NCBI GenBank assembly: GCA_045636205.1
Contig: JAZTXE010000120.1
Coordinates: 1-8,623 of the forward strand
DNA: 8,623 nucleotides
From: JAZRUF01 sp045636205
GTDB lineage: Bacteria > Bacillota > Clostridia > Oscillospirales > JAAYXM01
Direction of reading: 5' to 3'
The notes beneath the pieces were generated by a model. That model ran no database searches. It worked only from the letters and a program-made list of their open reading frames with translations, and was not told the DNA's origin. This document shows, in pieces, positions 6,101-8,623 of this stretch. The number at the start of each line of letters is the position of its first letter. Positions within the stretch are counted from its first letter, which is position 1. Position numbers and translations under genes: made by a program.

Positions 6101-8403
6101 TCCTCAGCAAGATCACCTACTCCGAAGTCGAAAACCAGCTTTTCGCCTGAGAGCGGGACATACTCCGTCCCCACTGTCAGCTCAATTGTATCCTCGACTT
6201 TTACACCTCGGTATTCAACCGTTGCTTTTACAGTTGCGCTTCCTTCGCCCTTCGCCTTGATGATATTATTTTCAATTTCTATAGCGTTATCTGCATCTTT
6301 CACCTCGGTAAACACCGGTGCAGCACGCTTTGAAATCATCTTATCACCATTTGCAAACTTGAGCTCTGCTCCTATTTTAAATGCAGTCCCCTTAGCTGCA
6401 GTAGCATTGCCGAAAATTTCAATTCCGTTTATCGCGTAATCGTTGCTTACGCTTATCGGAGTTTCACTCTTAACTAAAAATCCGTTTTTGATTGCCATGG
6501 TTATAATGCTTGCTTCGCCCTCGGAAATCGCTGTGATCTCCCCGGTTTCCGGATTGTACTCAACAACCTTCGGATTCGAAGAGACATAATCTATATAACC
6601 GTTTGACATACTTACCACATCACCGTCTGCATTTTTGCACACGGTACTTGCAATAGAGGTTTTTTCACCGACACCGAGCTCTACATCGTAAAGCTTGGTC
6701 TCAACCGAGTCTATTGCCGCGCTTTCACCGTAGAGAGAGACGCTCGCCAGATGTATATATGGATTTTGGTTTGCGTTTTTGCTCTTTACACCGCGCACAA
6801 CCATGAGATATTCCTCATAATCCAGAGCATCAAATACGCCAACAGTCTCATTTACTACCTTGTCACATTCCGCATGCCCTTTTGCACGTGCTTCATCAAA
6901 TGAACCGACAAGATTTTCAGGCTTAATTGCAGCTATAATATCTGCGCGTTTCATTCCCTGGGTATAGGGTGTCATATACACCTCTGCTACACCGCCGTTT
7001 GCATAGCAAAGACCTGAAACATCAACCGAATATCTTCCCGCAGCCGGTACTTTTACAGCACACGCTATCCATTCTCCGCTATCGTTGTTCATCGCGAGGT
7101 ATGTTCCTGTCATAGCGAGAATATTTCCTGCACTGTCCGCTTTGGAAGATGTGGAGTCTAAAAATCTCCATGTCCTGCCCTCGGTACCGTACTCAGTATA
7201 CTTTTGTGTAACCGCACCGTCCTTGGTCATGATTGCCTTATCATCCACATCTGCATAAGCATTTAAATAGAATTTAAATGCCTGATTTTTTCCGCTGAGT
7301 GCAGGCTGTGCAATTATATTGACATTCGCTGTCGTCTCTGCGGTATCGTTGTTATATGTTGCTTTTACTTTTATCTGCGCCTGACCTGCAGCTACTGCAT
7401 ATGCGCTGCCGTCAGAGCCTATAATAATCTTAGATGTATCAAGGCTTTCAAGCTCATAGCTGTACGCTTCAGTTGCAAACTCCTTGCCTGCAAGATTTAC
7501 AAGAGAAACAGAGGGTACAAGCTTATCGCCTACAACCGCATCGGCAAAGCTTGCATTCACTCCGCCAAGCTCGTGCTGGTATTCGAACTTAATTTCCGGG
7601 AAACAGAAAGTATCCAACTCATGCGCTGACGAATCAGCAACAGCAGTCGGCTCTTCCACCTTGATTACAAGAACGCGCTCGGTGTTCTCATCACCACTGT
7701 CAACCGAAACTGCTCCCAGGTTCAACATAGCCCACTTTTCGGAAGCGTCAAGTCTCTTCTTTGAGCCGATGAGCTTAGCCGTAGGAACGCGCCCAAGGGC
7801 GTCAGCGTGAAGCTCAGTATCGCTGTTATTGTACTTTACAACACCGTGGATATTATTGGTGGTATTTGCTGCACTGTTTGCATCAATAACCGAGCCGGGC
7901 AGCAGATACATACCGATTTTGGTGTTTTTATTCTTATAATGATATGTATTGACGCTTACGTTATACAATCCCTTGCTAAGACCTTTTATCTTAAACGCAA
8001 CCCAGCTTCCATAACCGCTTTTGTCATATCCGCCCTGAAAAACAACGTTTGTGCTGCCGGACTTTCTTATATCGCGGTTAAAAGTTGTCTGCCTATTAGT
8101 TGCCGCTTTGTTCGGATTGCTTCTGTCATCCGCGCTTGTACTGAAGATATTGTGATCAAGATATGCCCAATCCCCGCAGCCCGCAGCATTTGCCGTATAT
8201 GATAGACCGCTTACTCCTTTTGTCGTATAGAATGTCTCTGATATCGGAGACGTGTTCGCCTGACCGTAATACTTAAAGTCATAAGTAACGGTCGGGTCAT
8301 CTGCAGCAGATGCCGTGAAAACACCCGCGGGCATTATCCCCGCAACAAGTGCCAATGCCAAAAGCATAGATAACCCTCTGCGTATAAAACCTTTCTTTAT
8401 CAT
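1..8403 (-). CDS. Giant secreted SLH-anchored heparinase II/III-family polysaccharide lyase (3' end outside window)
   Basis: The frame is open for 2801 codons from ATG at 8403 to the window edge, so the C-terminus is missing. The start is set by a perfect AAGGAGG six bases upstream and by a signal peptide that begins at this Met; Met13 is the next in-frame ATG but would remove the basic n-region. Domain order: signal peptide (1-33), four repeated beta-rich modules alternating with seven BIG2-like Ig domains (38-1486), helical lead and alpha/alpha toroid with a Cys knuckle (1487-2085), metal-binding beta-sandwich (from about 2086), He_PIG-like domain (2586-2675), low-complexity linker and SLH repeat (2755 onward). 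The superfamily eliminates uronic-acid-containing polysaccharides such as heparan sulfate, hyaluronan, alginate or ulvan; the substrate here is undetermined. Candidate catalytic residues are H1923, E1926, Y1978 or Y1979, and H2104; candidate metal ligands are H2106, D2124 and H2147. The protein is far longer than typical members, which are roughly 600-900 residues. It appears intact, with no frameshift or internal stop. No neighbouring gene is visible to define an operon. Confidence 0.96.
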   Translation of the reverse strand, partial: MIKKGFIRRGLSMLLALALVAGIMPAGVFTASAADDPTVTYDFKYYGQANTSPISETFYTTKGVSGLSYTANAAGCGDWAYLDHNIFSTSADDRSNPNKAATNRQTTFNRDIRKSGSTNVVFQGGYDKSGYGSWVAFKIKGLSKGLYNVSVNTYHYKNKNTKIGMYLLPGSVIDANSAANTTNNIHGVVKYNNSDTELHADALGRVPTAKLIGSKKRLDASEKWAMLNLGAVSVDSGDENTERVLVIKVEEPTAVADSSAHELDTFCFPEIKFEYQHELGGVNASFADAVVGDKLVPSVSLVNLAGKEFATEAYSYELESLDTSKIIIGSDGSAYAVAAGQAQIKVKATYNNDTAETTANVNIIAQPALSGKNQAFKFYLNAYADVDDKAIMTKDGAVTQKYTEYGTEGRTWRFLDSTSSKADSAGNILAMTGTYLAMNNDSGEWIACAVKVPAAGRYSVDVSGLCYANGGVAEVYMTPYTQGMKRADIIAAIKPENLVGSFDEARAKGHAECDKVVNETVGVFDALDYEEYLMVVRGVKSKNANQNPYIHLASVSLYGESAAIDSVETKLYDVELGVGEKTSIASTVCKNADGDVVSMSNGYIDYVSSNPKVVEYNPETGEITAISEGEASIITMAIKNGFLVKSETPISVSNDYAINGIEIFGNATAAKGTAFKIGAELKFANGDKMISKRAAPVFTEVKDADNAIEIENNIIKAKGEGSATVKATVEYRGVKVEDTIELTVGTEYVPLSGEKLVFDFGVGDLAEDKSEIYTYTDYSENRNWAYVSDYVTGVDSSNTAISLLKDMIQCCSKAVGEYMAFKVNVPTAGRYQTIFNSYVYKPGGITDVYVIPYSEVVAADVSEYLVDAYKIGSADCYNETDAYRDFLLDDVEFTKSGEYIIVLCVSGKNPASSDYAMYPASITLDGINVISEAEMTANISRLGVDEMGNFTVSAKMIDGAAVPMDMAEITCSVDDESVISVYDENMSFKALKDGTATITVAVSYKGVTVYDSQEIVVDTSKYAVKNALLYGKETVNIGDVVVYTPALELGNGTVVEVVDGEAEFFIASQYPENTVSIDGGKILANNEGMAEICAKVKVRGNEYLSETVKLNVVQASEGDFMIDFRKGAYTGDPEGDVELLTEYTPYRRWVYVGNQGQSSSYQTIVSTAVLSQMVFDKNYSGVWYMAIKAKVPAAGTYAVSVNAYCSTSGALTELYKFPATAESQNNIEANLTQENLIGEFDFYAPSAKYITDTYGTVTFDSAGEYMIVFKALRTGGAGTSSSAIYPAYLSFGDVKTYGSAKLEAEKTVLEIGDVIPTTLTLFSIDGNELQYDISDFERLSYESSDKSVVTVTQSGEITALSEGKATIEVYTVLDGIEKKAYLTIEVRDDTDIIAAEISGEDSVYVYGSQKLEVYTKMSSENSFKIPSEYITWELMPTSEPGVAELSEDGVITGKKLGTVHVKATIAPNYKPLAENIVVAPFTVNVVWDTTINPAIYTMKKRENVKKNAERYGWASKEVESAKKTADKYVEDMEVIYNLMVPEGLPRYYHVAHKMDPLKFFCRYCGCDIGLKYGSYAWITDPVNNPWKVQCPDCRRLFPTNDFGSFYKLGITETGDWSYEQALAENARLVAEGKDGYLKNVLYPEIDKLLGVENWGVDDGFGYKQPYISDKDLPGYDARYWNNNGLAYFTDSGTTAPVEHKYIAYYLHEGLWYGQTSTPANAVVRKAINSLATAFVYTGEAKYGRAGAILLDKAADFYPDFDWGLWKTFRGDGYDGKVVDATWQTFLDIEFAEAYDAFLPIYNDKYVVDFLSENGVKYAESENGELVVVNAKDSPGALRKNVEDNYLREIYKGAVDGSLRGNFGMEQEAVTTAAVAFNRLPETGEWLEWVMAPDRAKDADQTAPTYTGGHVMPRIINKVDRDGHGNEAAPGYNSLWPNNLMGIAEKLKGYELYPMVDLFENAKFIKMLTVNSDIMLGGYYAAQVGDSGAVGSSGYAMYMDTAVAGFKHTGNRKLAQAIYRYNEYYYPGTTDKMRGTIFDDDPEGIVQQILDIVKEDGEYPYESTMLTGYGFAALRDGGKYIANVSANEVNNIRDFGMYFGLGQGHGHKDALNLYMSAFGLNMAPDLGYPEDTSASSNRHHWVNGTISHNTVMVNEKSQLGNGVPGFPNHFDDGGRVKLMDVSNNHAYDEVSEYRRTLIMVNVDDTASYGVDFFHILGGDDHLYSFHSQSDELTAVYGLKDNMSELVYPTYVNEKGETIGSYAGENVIFGADPGGYATPKYAPGYTWLKNVRTDNSPAKEFAVEFKVKDWSKRLPKSEDLRLRLTMVSDEPMKEVSFTTGMPPRTKSNNMNGELEYLLVRNTGVNLDTTFTTVFEPYKANEKYISSIKKVPMLRAEGEKPGLGDSFSAVRVEHTNGRVDYIMYSTNTDIEYLVDGKLAFRGFAGVATVETAQDGKEEIVYSYLNDGDLLKLKDTEDKTVVSAYTGTVKSFTTELKTENQIVFTPDKGQTVDAKLLTDKYVYVDNDGVQNGAYRIYKAENLSNGDVRLDLSDVSLIRSYRDALNKDFAYIYNISKGQSLRIPLSSTFNGAPKFDAQSEKSATAGKKISFTVSAESPLKRQLTYSAVSLPRGASFDGETRTVTWTPDNTQIGTSSIGIQVTDGTLTATQYIEIEVYKSAGSLSDADKPSTPPAADDTPSTPTTPSTPSGGGGGGGAPSGGSSDSSGTGSENTPSEEPETGDNTGENAGDATGGAAGEKFVDLENHNWAKDAIYALVEKGVINGTSANTYSPAKKINRADFAIMLV
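145..378 (-). other. Thr/Pro/Ser/Gly-rich flexible linker, residues 2676-2753
   Basis: About 78 residues with no globular pattern: KPSTPPAADDTPSTPTTPST, a run of seven glycines, APSGGSSDSSGTGSEN, then an acidic Glu/Asp/Gly/Ala stretch ending GGAAGE. Such linkers are usual just before SLH repeats and are thought to span the cell wall. The DNA holds short direct repeats: a 14-base repeat at 296-309 and 314-327 (TPSTP units), and another at 256-269 and 286-299 (PSGG units). Slippage at these repeats could change the linker length between strains. Confidence 0.88.
379..648 (-). other. Putative Ig (He_PIG-type, cadherin-like) domain, residues 2586-2675
   Basis: The stretch GAPKFDAQSEKSATAGKKIS, then LTYSAVSLPRGASFDGETRT, VTWTPDNTQIGTSSIGIQVT and DGTLTATQYIEIEV follows the He_PIG plan. 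That plan is 'aGxxxxFtVxAxdp', 'LPxGasfDxxTrtxxWTP', 'G-x-y-x-i-x-V-x-D' and a final strand. It is a non-catalytic spacer between the lyase and the wall-side linker, common in large extracellular bacterial proteins. Confidence 0.85.
1084..2148 (-). other. Heparinase II/III beta-sandwich half (metal-binding), approx. residues 2086-2440
   Basis: It begins with IRDFGMYFGLGQGHGHKDAL, the superfamily hallmark: the beta strand before H-x-H-x-x-D. H2104 matches the catalytic His406 of heparinase II and H2106 its metal ligand His408. D2124 (in APDLGYPED) and H2147 (in TISHNTVMV) match metal ligands Asp425 and His464. The text 'SHNTVMVNEKSQ' is the typical HNTV-(V/D)-x-x-x-Q strand. The sandwich continues with repeated strands such as LIMVNVDDTASYGVDFFHIL and LRLRLTMVSD. 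The C-terminal boundary is uncertain; more beta-rich sequence follows to about residue 2585. Confidence 0.88.
2149..3945 (-). other. Heparinase II/III alpha/alpha-toroid catalytic half, residues 1487-2085
   Basis: It opens with an amphipathic lead (MKKRENVKKNAERYGWA), a common entry to this superfamily. It then passes through a Cys knuckle and a series of helices with TPANAVVRKAINSLATAFVY, AGAILLDKAADFYPDFDWG and WQTFLDIEFAEAYDAFLP. The segment DRDGHGNEAAPGYN contains H1923 and E1926 in HxxE spacing, and YY at 1978-1979 lies 55-56 residues later. From memory of Pedobacter heparinase II (His202, Glu205, Tyr257), these spacings agree, with Y1978 the best match for the catalytic tyrosine. Length is near 600 residues, longer than a minimal toroid, so an extra lobe is likely around the knuckle. 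Confidence 0.85.
3625..3723 (-). other. Cysteine knuckle (zinc-ribbon-like), residues 1561-1593
   Basis: Cysteines at 1561, 1564, 1566, 1590 and 1593 form CRYCGC and CPDC pairs 24-26 residues apart, bracketing the stretch DPVNNPWKVQ and followed by RRLFPTNDF. The CxxC...CxxC arrangement would suit a structural zinc. I recall a similar 'W-x-V-x-CP-x-C' followed by 'FPxNDF' stretch in other heparinase II/III-like proteins, so it is probably a family trait of one subgroup. C1566 is an extra fifth cysteine. Metal binding is inferred. Confidence 0.65.
3946..4512 (-). other. Two BIG2-like Ig domains before the lyase, residues 1298-1486
   Basis: The first is the clearest BIG2 domain in the protein: KTVLEIGDVIPTTLTLFSI, then YESSDKSVVTVTQSGEITAL and SEGKATIEVYTVLDG. 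The second begins AEISGEDSVYVYGSQ and has the GVAELSEDGVITGKKLGTVH strand pair before running into the helical lead of the lyase at about W1487. These domains are the hinge between the repeat arm and the catalytic unit. Confidence 0.82.
4522..5049 (-). other. Repeat module 4, residues 1119-1294
   Basis: Fourth and last copy. FMIDFRKGAYTG opens it; YTPYRRWVYVGNQG is the aromatic segment; IKAKVPAAGTYAVSVNAY is the core (V1191); TELYKFPA follows. The ENLIGEFDFYAP segment matches ENLVGSFDEA of module 2. The closing hairpin is SAGEYMIVFKALRTG and AIYPAYLSFGD, matching module 3. Its likeness to modules 2 and 3 is clear by eye. Confidence 0.72.
5062..5616 (-). other. Two Ig-like (BIG2-type) domains, residues 930-1114
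   Basis: The first shows the pattern CSVDDESVISVYDENM followed by SFKALKDGTATITVAVSYKG, which is the BIG2 signature. The second, starting near NALLYGKETVNIGD and closing with KILANNEGMAEICAKVKVRG and VKLNVV, is weaker but has the same strand order. Together they link repeat modules 3 and 4. Confidence 0.75.
5626..6138 (-). other. Repeat module 3, residues 756-926
   Basis: Third copy. LVFDFGVGD opens it; YTDYSENRNWAYV is the aromatic segment; FKVNVPTAGRYQTIFNSY is the core (V825); YKPGGITDVYVIPY follows. It closes with SGEYIIVLCVSGKN and YAMYPASITLDG. It carries adjacent cysteines C810-C811 and further cysteines in SADCYN and IVLCVSG, which the other copies do not share in these places; on an exported protein these could pair. 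Core-to-core distance from module 2 is 373 residues and to module 4 is 366, so the repeat unit is module plus two Ig domains. Confidence 0.72.
6169..6723 (-). other. Two tandem BIG2-like Ig domains, residues 561-745
   Basis: The first domain (561-655) shows the classical BIG2 landmarks: VELGVGEKTSI, the YVSSNPKVVEYNPETG turn, and EITAISEGEASIIT. The second (657-745) opens AINGIEIFGNATAAKGTAF and ends with IIKAKGEGSATVKATVEYRG and IELTVG. BIG2 domains are common in surface proteins of Gram-positive bacteria and act as stalks or adhesion modules. Here they separate repeat modules 2 and 3. Confidence 0.82.
6727..7284 (-). other. Repeat module 2, residues 374-559
   Basis: Second copy of the repeated module. 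It starts AFKFYLNAY and has the YTEYGTEGRTWRFL segment (Tyr, Arg and Trp shared with copies 3 and 4). The core KVPAAGRYSV is at about 451-460, followed by YANGGVAEVYMTPY, the ENLVGSFDEA segment, and a last hairpin with EEYLMVVRG and YIHLASVSLYG. These landmarks recur in the same order in modules 3 and 4, which shows internal duplication. Likely a carbohydrate-binding or spacer beta-sandwich; ligand unknown. Confidence 0.7.
7306..7566 (-). other. BIG2-like Ig domain, residues 280-366
   Basis: About 87 residues with the strand pattern of bacterial Ig-like group 2 domains: VVGDKLVPSVSLVN, then the ESLDTSKIIIGSDG turn, then AVAAGQAQIKVKATYN and a final strand TANVNIIA. It acts as a rigid spacer between modules 1 and 2. 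Only one such domain follows module 1, whereas two follow each later module. Confidence 0.6.
7579..8292 (-). other. Repeat module 1 (most diverged copy), residues 38-275
   Basis: This is the first of four related beta-rich modules. It opens with VTYDFKYYG, carries an aromatic DWAYLDHNIF segment, and has the core GLSKGLYNVSVNTY near residue 141, which aligns with the VPAAGxY core of the other three copies. It then has the outward strand YLLPG, an AKLIGS segment and a closing strand before the first Ig domain. It keeps the general plan but not the exact VP[AT]AG sequence, so it is the most diverged copy. The fold is probably a beta-sandwich and a carbohydrate-binding role is likely, from position and from the conserved aromatics; I cannot name a CBM family. 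Confidence 0.6.
8305..8403 (-). other. Sec signal peptide, residues 1-33
   Basis: The n-region carries K3, K4, R8 and R9. It is followed by a hydrophobic stretch from L11 to about I23 (LSMLLALALVAGI), then a polar c-region ending TASAAD. Signal peptidase I would cut after A33 (ASA|AD) or A34. There is no lipobox cysteine, so this is not a lipoprotein; surface retention must come from the C-terminal SLH domain. The peptide also supports the chosen start, because the downstream alternative Met13 lacks the positive charges. Confidence 0.93.
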
Positions 8404-8409
8404 TTTCTT

Positions 8410-8416
8410 CCTCCTT
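8410..8416 (-). promoter_or_regulatory. Shine-Dalgarno site AAGGAGG
   Basis: A perfect AAGGAGG complementary to the 16S rRNA 3' end, with a 6-base spacer (AAGAAA) to the ATG at 8403. It decides the start of the lyase gene and predicts efficient translation. Confidence 0.95.
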
Positions 8417-8429
8417 CGGTTCGCGTACC

Positions 8430-8446
8430 AAAACATTGCATGTTTT
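8430..8446. promoter_or_regulatory. Short inverted repeat in the leader (possible operator)
   Basis: AAAACAT, a 3-base spacer TGC, then ATGTTTT: a perfect 7-base inverted repeat lying 26-43 bases upstream of the start codon. It could be an operator for a dimeric regulator or a weak hairpin, but a palindrome of this size in AT-rich DNA can occur by chance. I see no convincing -35/-10 pair nearby. Confidence 0.25.
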
Positions 8447-8476
8447 TCTTATTCAAGGCTTCTCCTATGCAGGAAA

Positions 8477-8528
8477 GTAGGGGACATTCACAAATGTCCC
8501 GCGGGCGGGCACAGAGACCCGCCCCTAC
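8477..8528. repeat. Palindromic intergenic repeat forming a three-way junction
   Basis: This 52-base element folds almost completely. The ends GTAG (8477-8480) and CTAC (8525-8528) pair. GGGACATT/AATGTCCC (8481-8488 with 8493-8500, loop CACA) makes one hairpin. GGGCGGG/CCCGCCC (8503-8509 with 8518-8524, 8-base loop) makes a second, with only two unpaired bases between them. It resembles the 'TTGTAGGGGCGGG...CCCGCCC' dispersed repeats I recall from intergenic regions of Clostridia, but I could not search for copies. It codes for nothing and lies 74 bases upstream of the start codon, so it is either in the lyase mRNA leader or just upstream of the promoter. Confidence 0.75.
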
Positions 8529-8555
8529 AATTGTTTTTCGTTACGTTTTACGTCC

Positions 8556-8623
8556 CACAACGCCTCACCTCATCCACCGCTTACGCGGTCCCCCTTCTCC
8601 TTTACATAGGGGAAGGCTTTTTC
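8556..8623. repeat. Second clostridial-type intergenic repeat, possibly cut by the edge
   Basis: CTCACCTCATCCACCGC leads into two hairpins: ACCGC-TTAC-GCGGT (8576-8589), and CCTTCTCC (8593-8600) with GGGGAAGG (8609-8616, one G-T pair, 8-base loop), followed by CTTTTTC. The layout (CACCTCATCC, GC-rich hairpin, then CCTTCTCC...GGGGAAGG) matches a dispersed repeat type that I recall as very common between genes in Oscillospiraceae-like Clostridia. No copy number can be tested here. Confidence 0.6.
8593..8622 (+). terminator. Terminator-like hairpin with T-run, plus strand
   Basis: On the plus strand the 8-base stem CCTTCTCC/GGGGAAGG is followed at once by CTTTTT, the form of an intrinsic terminator. 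No plus-strand gene in the window would need it, and read on the minus strand the hairpin is followed by a G-rich run, not by T's. It is more likely part of the repeat at 8556-8623 than a dedicated terminator. Confidence 0.3.

Larger units (their letters stand above)
8404..8623. other. Non-coding leader region upstream of the lyase gene
   Basis: These 220 bases hold no supportable gene on either strand. They contain the ribosome binding site, a 17-base inverted repeat and two palindromic intergenic repeats. I looked for a sigma-A promoter reading leftwards and found no -35/-10 pair at 16-18 base spacing that I would defend, so the promoter is either poor in consensus or lies beyond 8623. Confidence 0.7.

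Noticed and set aside
8365..8367. Alternative start at Met13 of the lyase
   Set aside because: It has no Shine-Dalgarno at a proper distance and would delete the positively charged n-region of the signal peptide, while the ATG at 8403 has a perfect AAGGAGG at 6 bases.
8404..8623. Structured leader as a possible riboswitch or small RNA gene
   Set aside because: The pairing is explained by two palindromic intergenic repeats. I recognise no conserved riboswitch core, and no terminator/antiterminator pair reads toward the lyase gene.

Overview
The window holds one very large gene. An open reading frame on the minus strand starts at 8403 and runs 2801 codons without a stop to position 1, where the window cuts it. 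It encodes a secreted, multidomain polysaccharide lyase of the heparinase II/III superfamily and ends, as far as visible, in an S-layer homology (SLH) domain. The SLH domain, the strong AAGGAGG ribosome binding site, the Gram-positive-style signal peptide and the two upstream intergenic repeats of a clostridial type point to an anaerobic Firmicutes bacterium, probably an uncultured Clostridia of a gut, rumen or similar plant- or glycan-rich habitat. The genus cannot be told from the sequence.

Layout, following the gene from right to left. 8404-8623 is the non-coding leader; it holds two palindromic intergenic repeats, a short inverted repeat and the ribosome binding site. 8305-8403 is the signal peptide. 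3946-8292 (residues 38-1486) is a long non-catalytic arm made of four copies of a roughly 170-240-residue beta-rich module, separated by seven BIG2-like Ig domains in the order M-B, M-BB, M-BB, M-BB. 2149-3945 is the alpha/alpha-toroid half of the lyase, including a cysteine knuckle. About 1084-2148 is the metal-binding beta-sandwich half, followed by a further uncertain beta-rich stretch. 379-648 is a putative Ig (He_PIG-type) domain, 145-378 a Thr/Pro/Ser/Gly-rich linker, and 1-141 the first SLH repeat, cut by the edge.

How the parts fit together (inference): the protein is exported by the Sec route, held on the cell wall at its C-terminus through SLH repeats, and carries the lyase next to the wall. 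The N-terminal repeat arm reaches outwards and probably binds polysaccharide. The substrate is likely a uronic-acid-containing glycan because the superfamily cleaves such polymers by beta-elimination, but which one cannot be read from this sequence. No second gene, RNA gene, CRISPR array or insertion sequence is supported, and nothing credible is coded on the plus strand.
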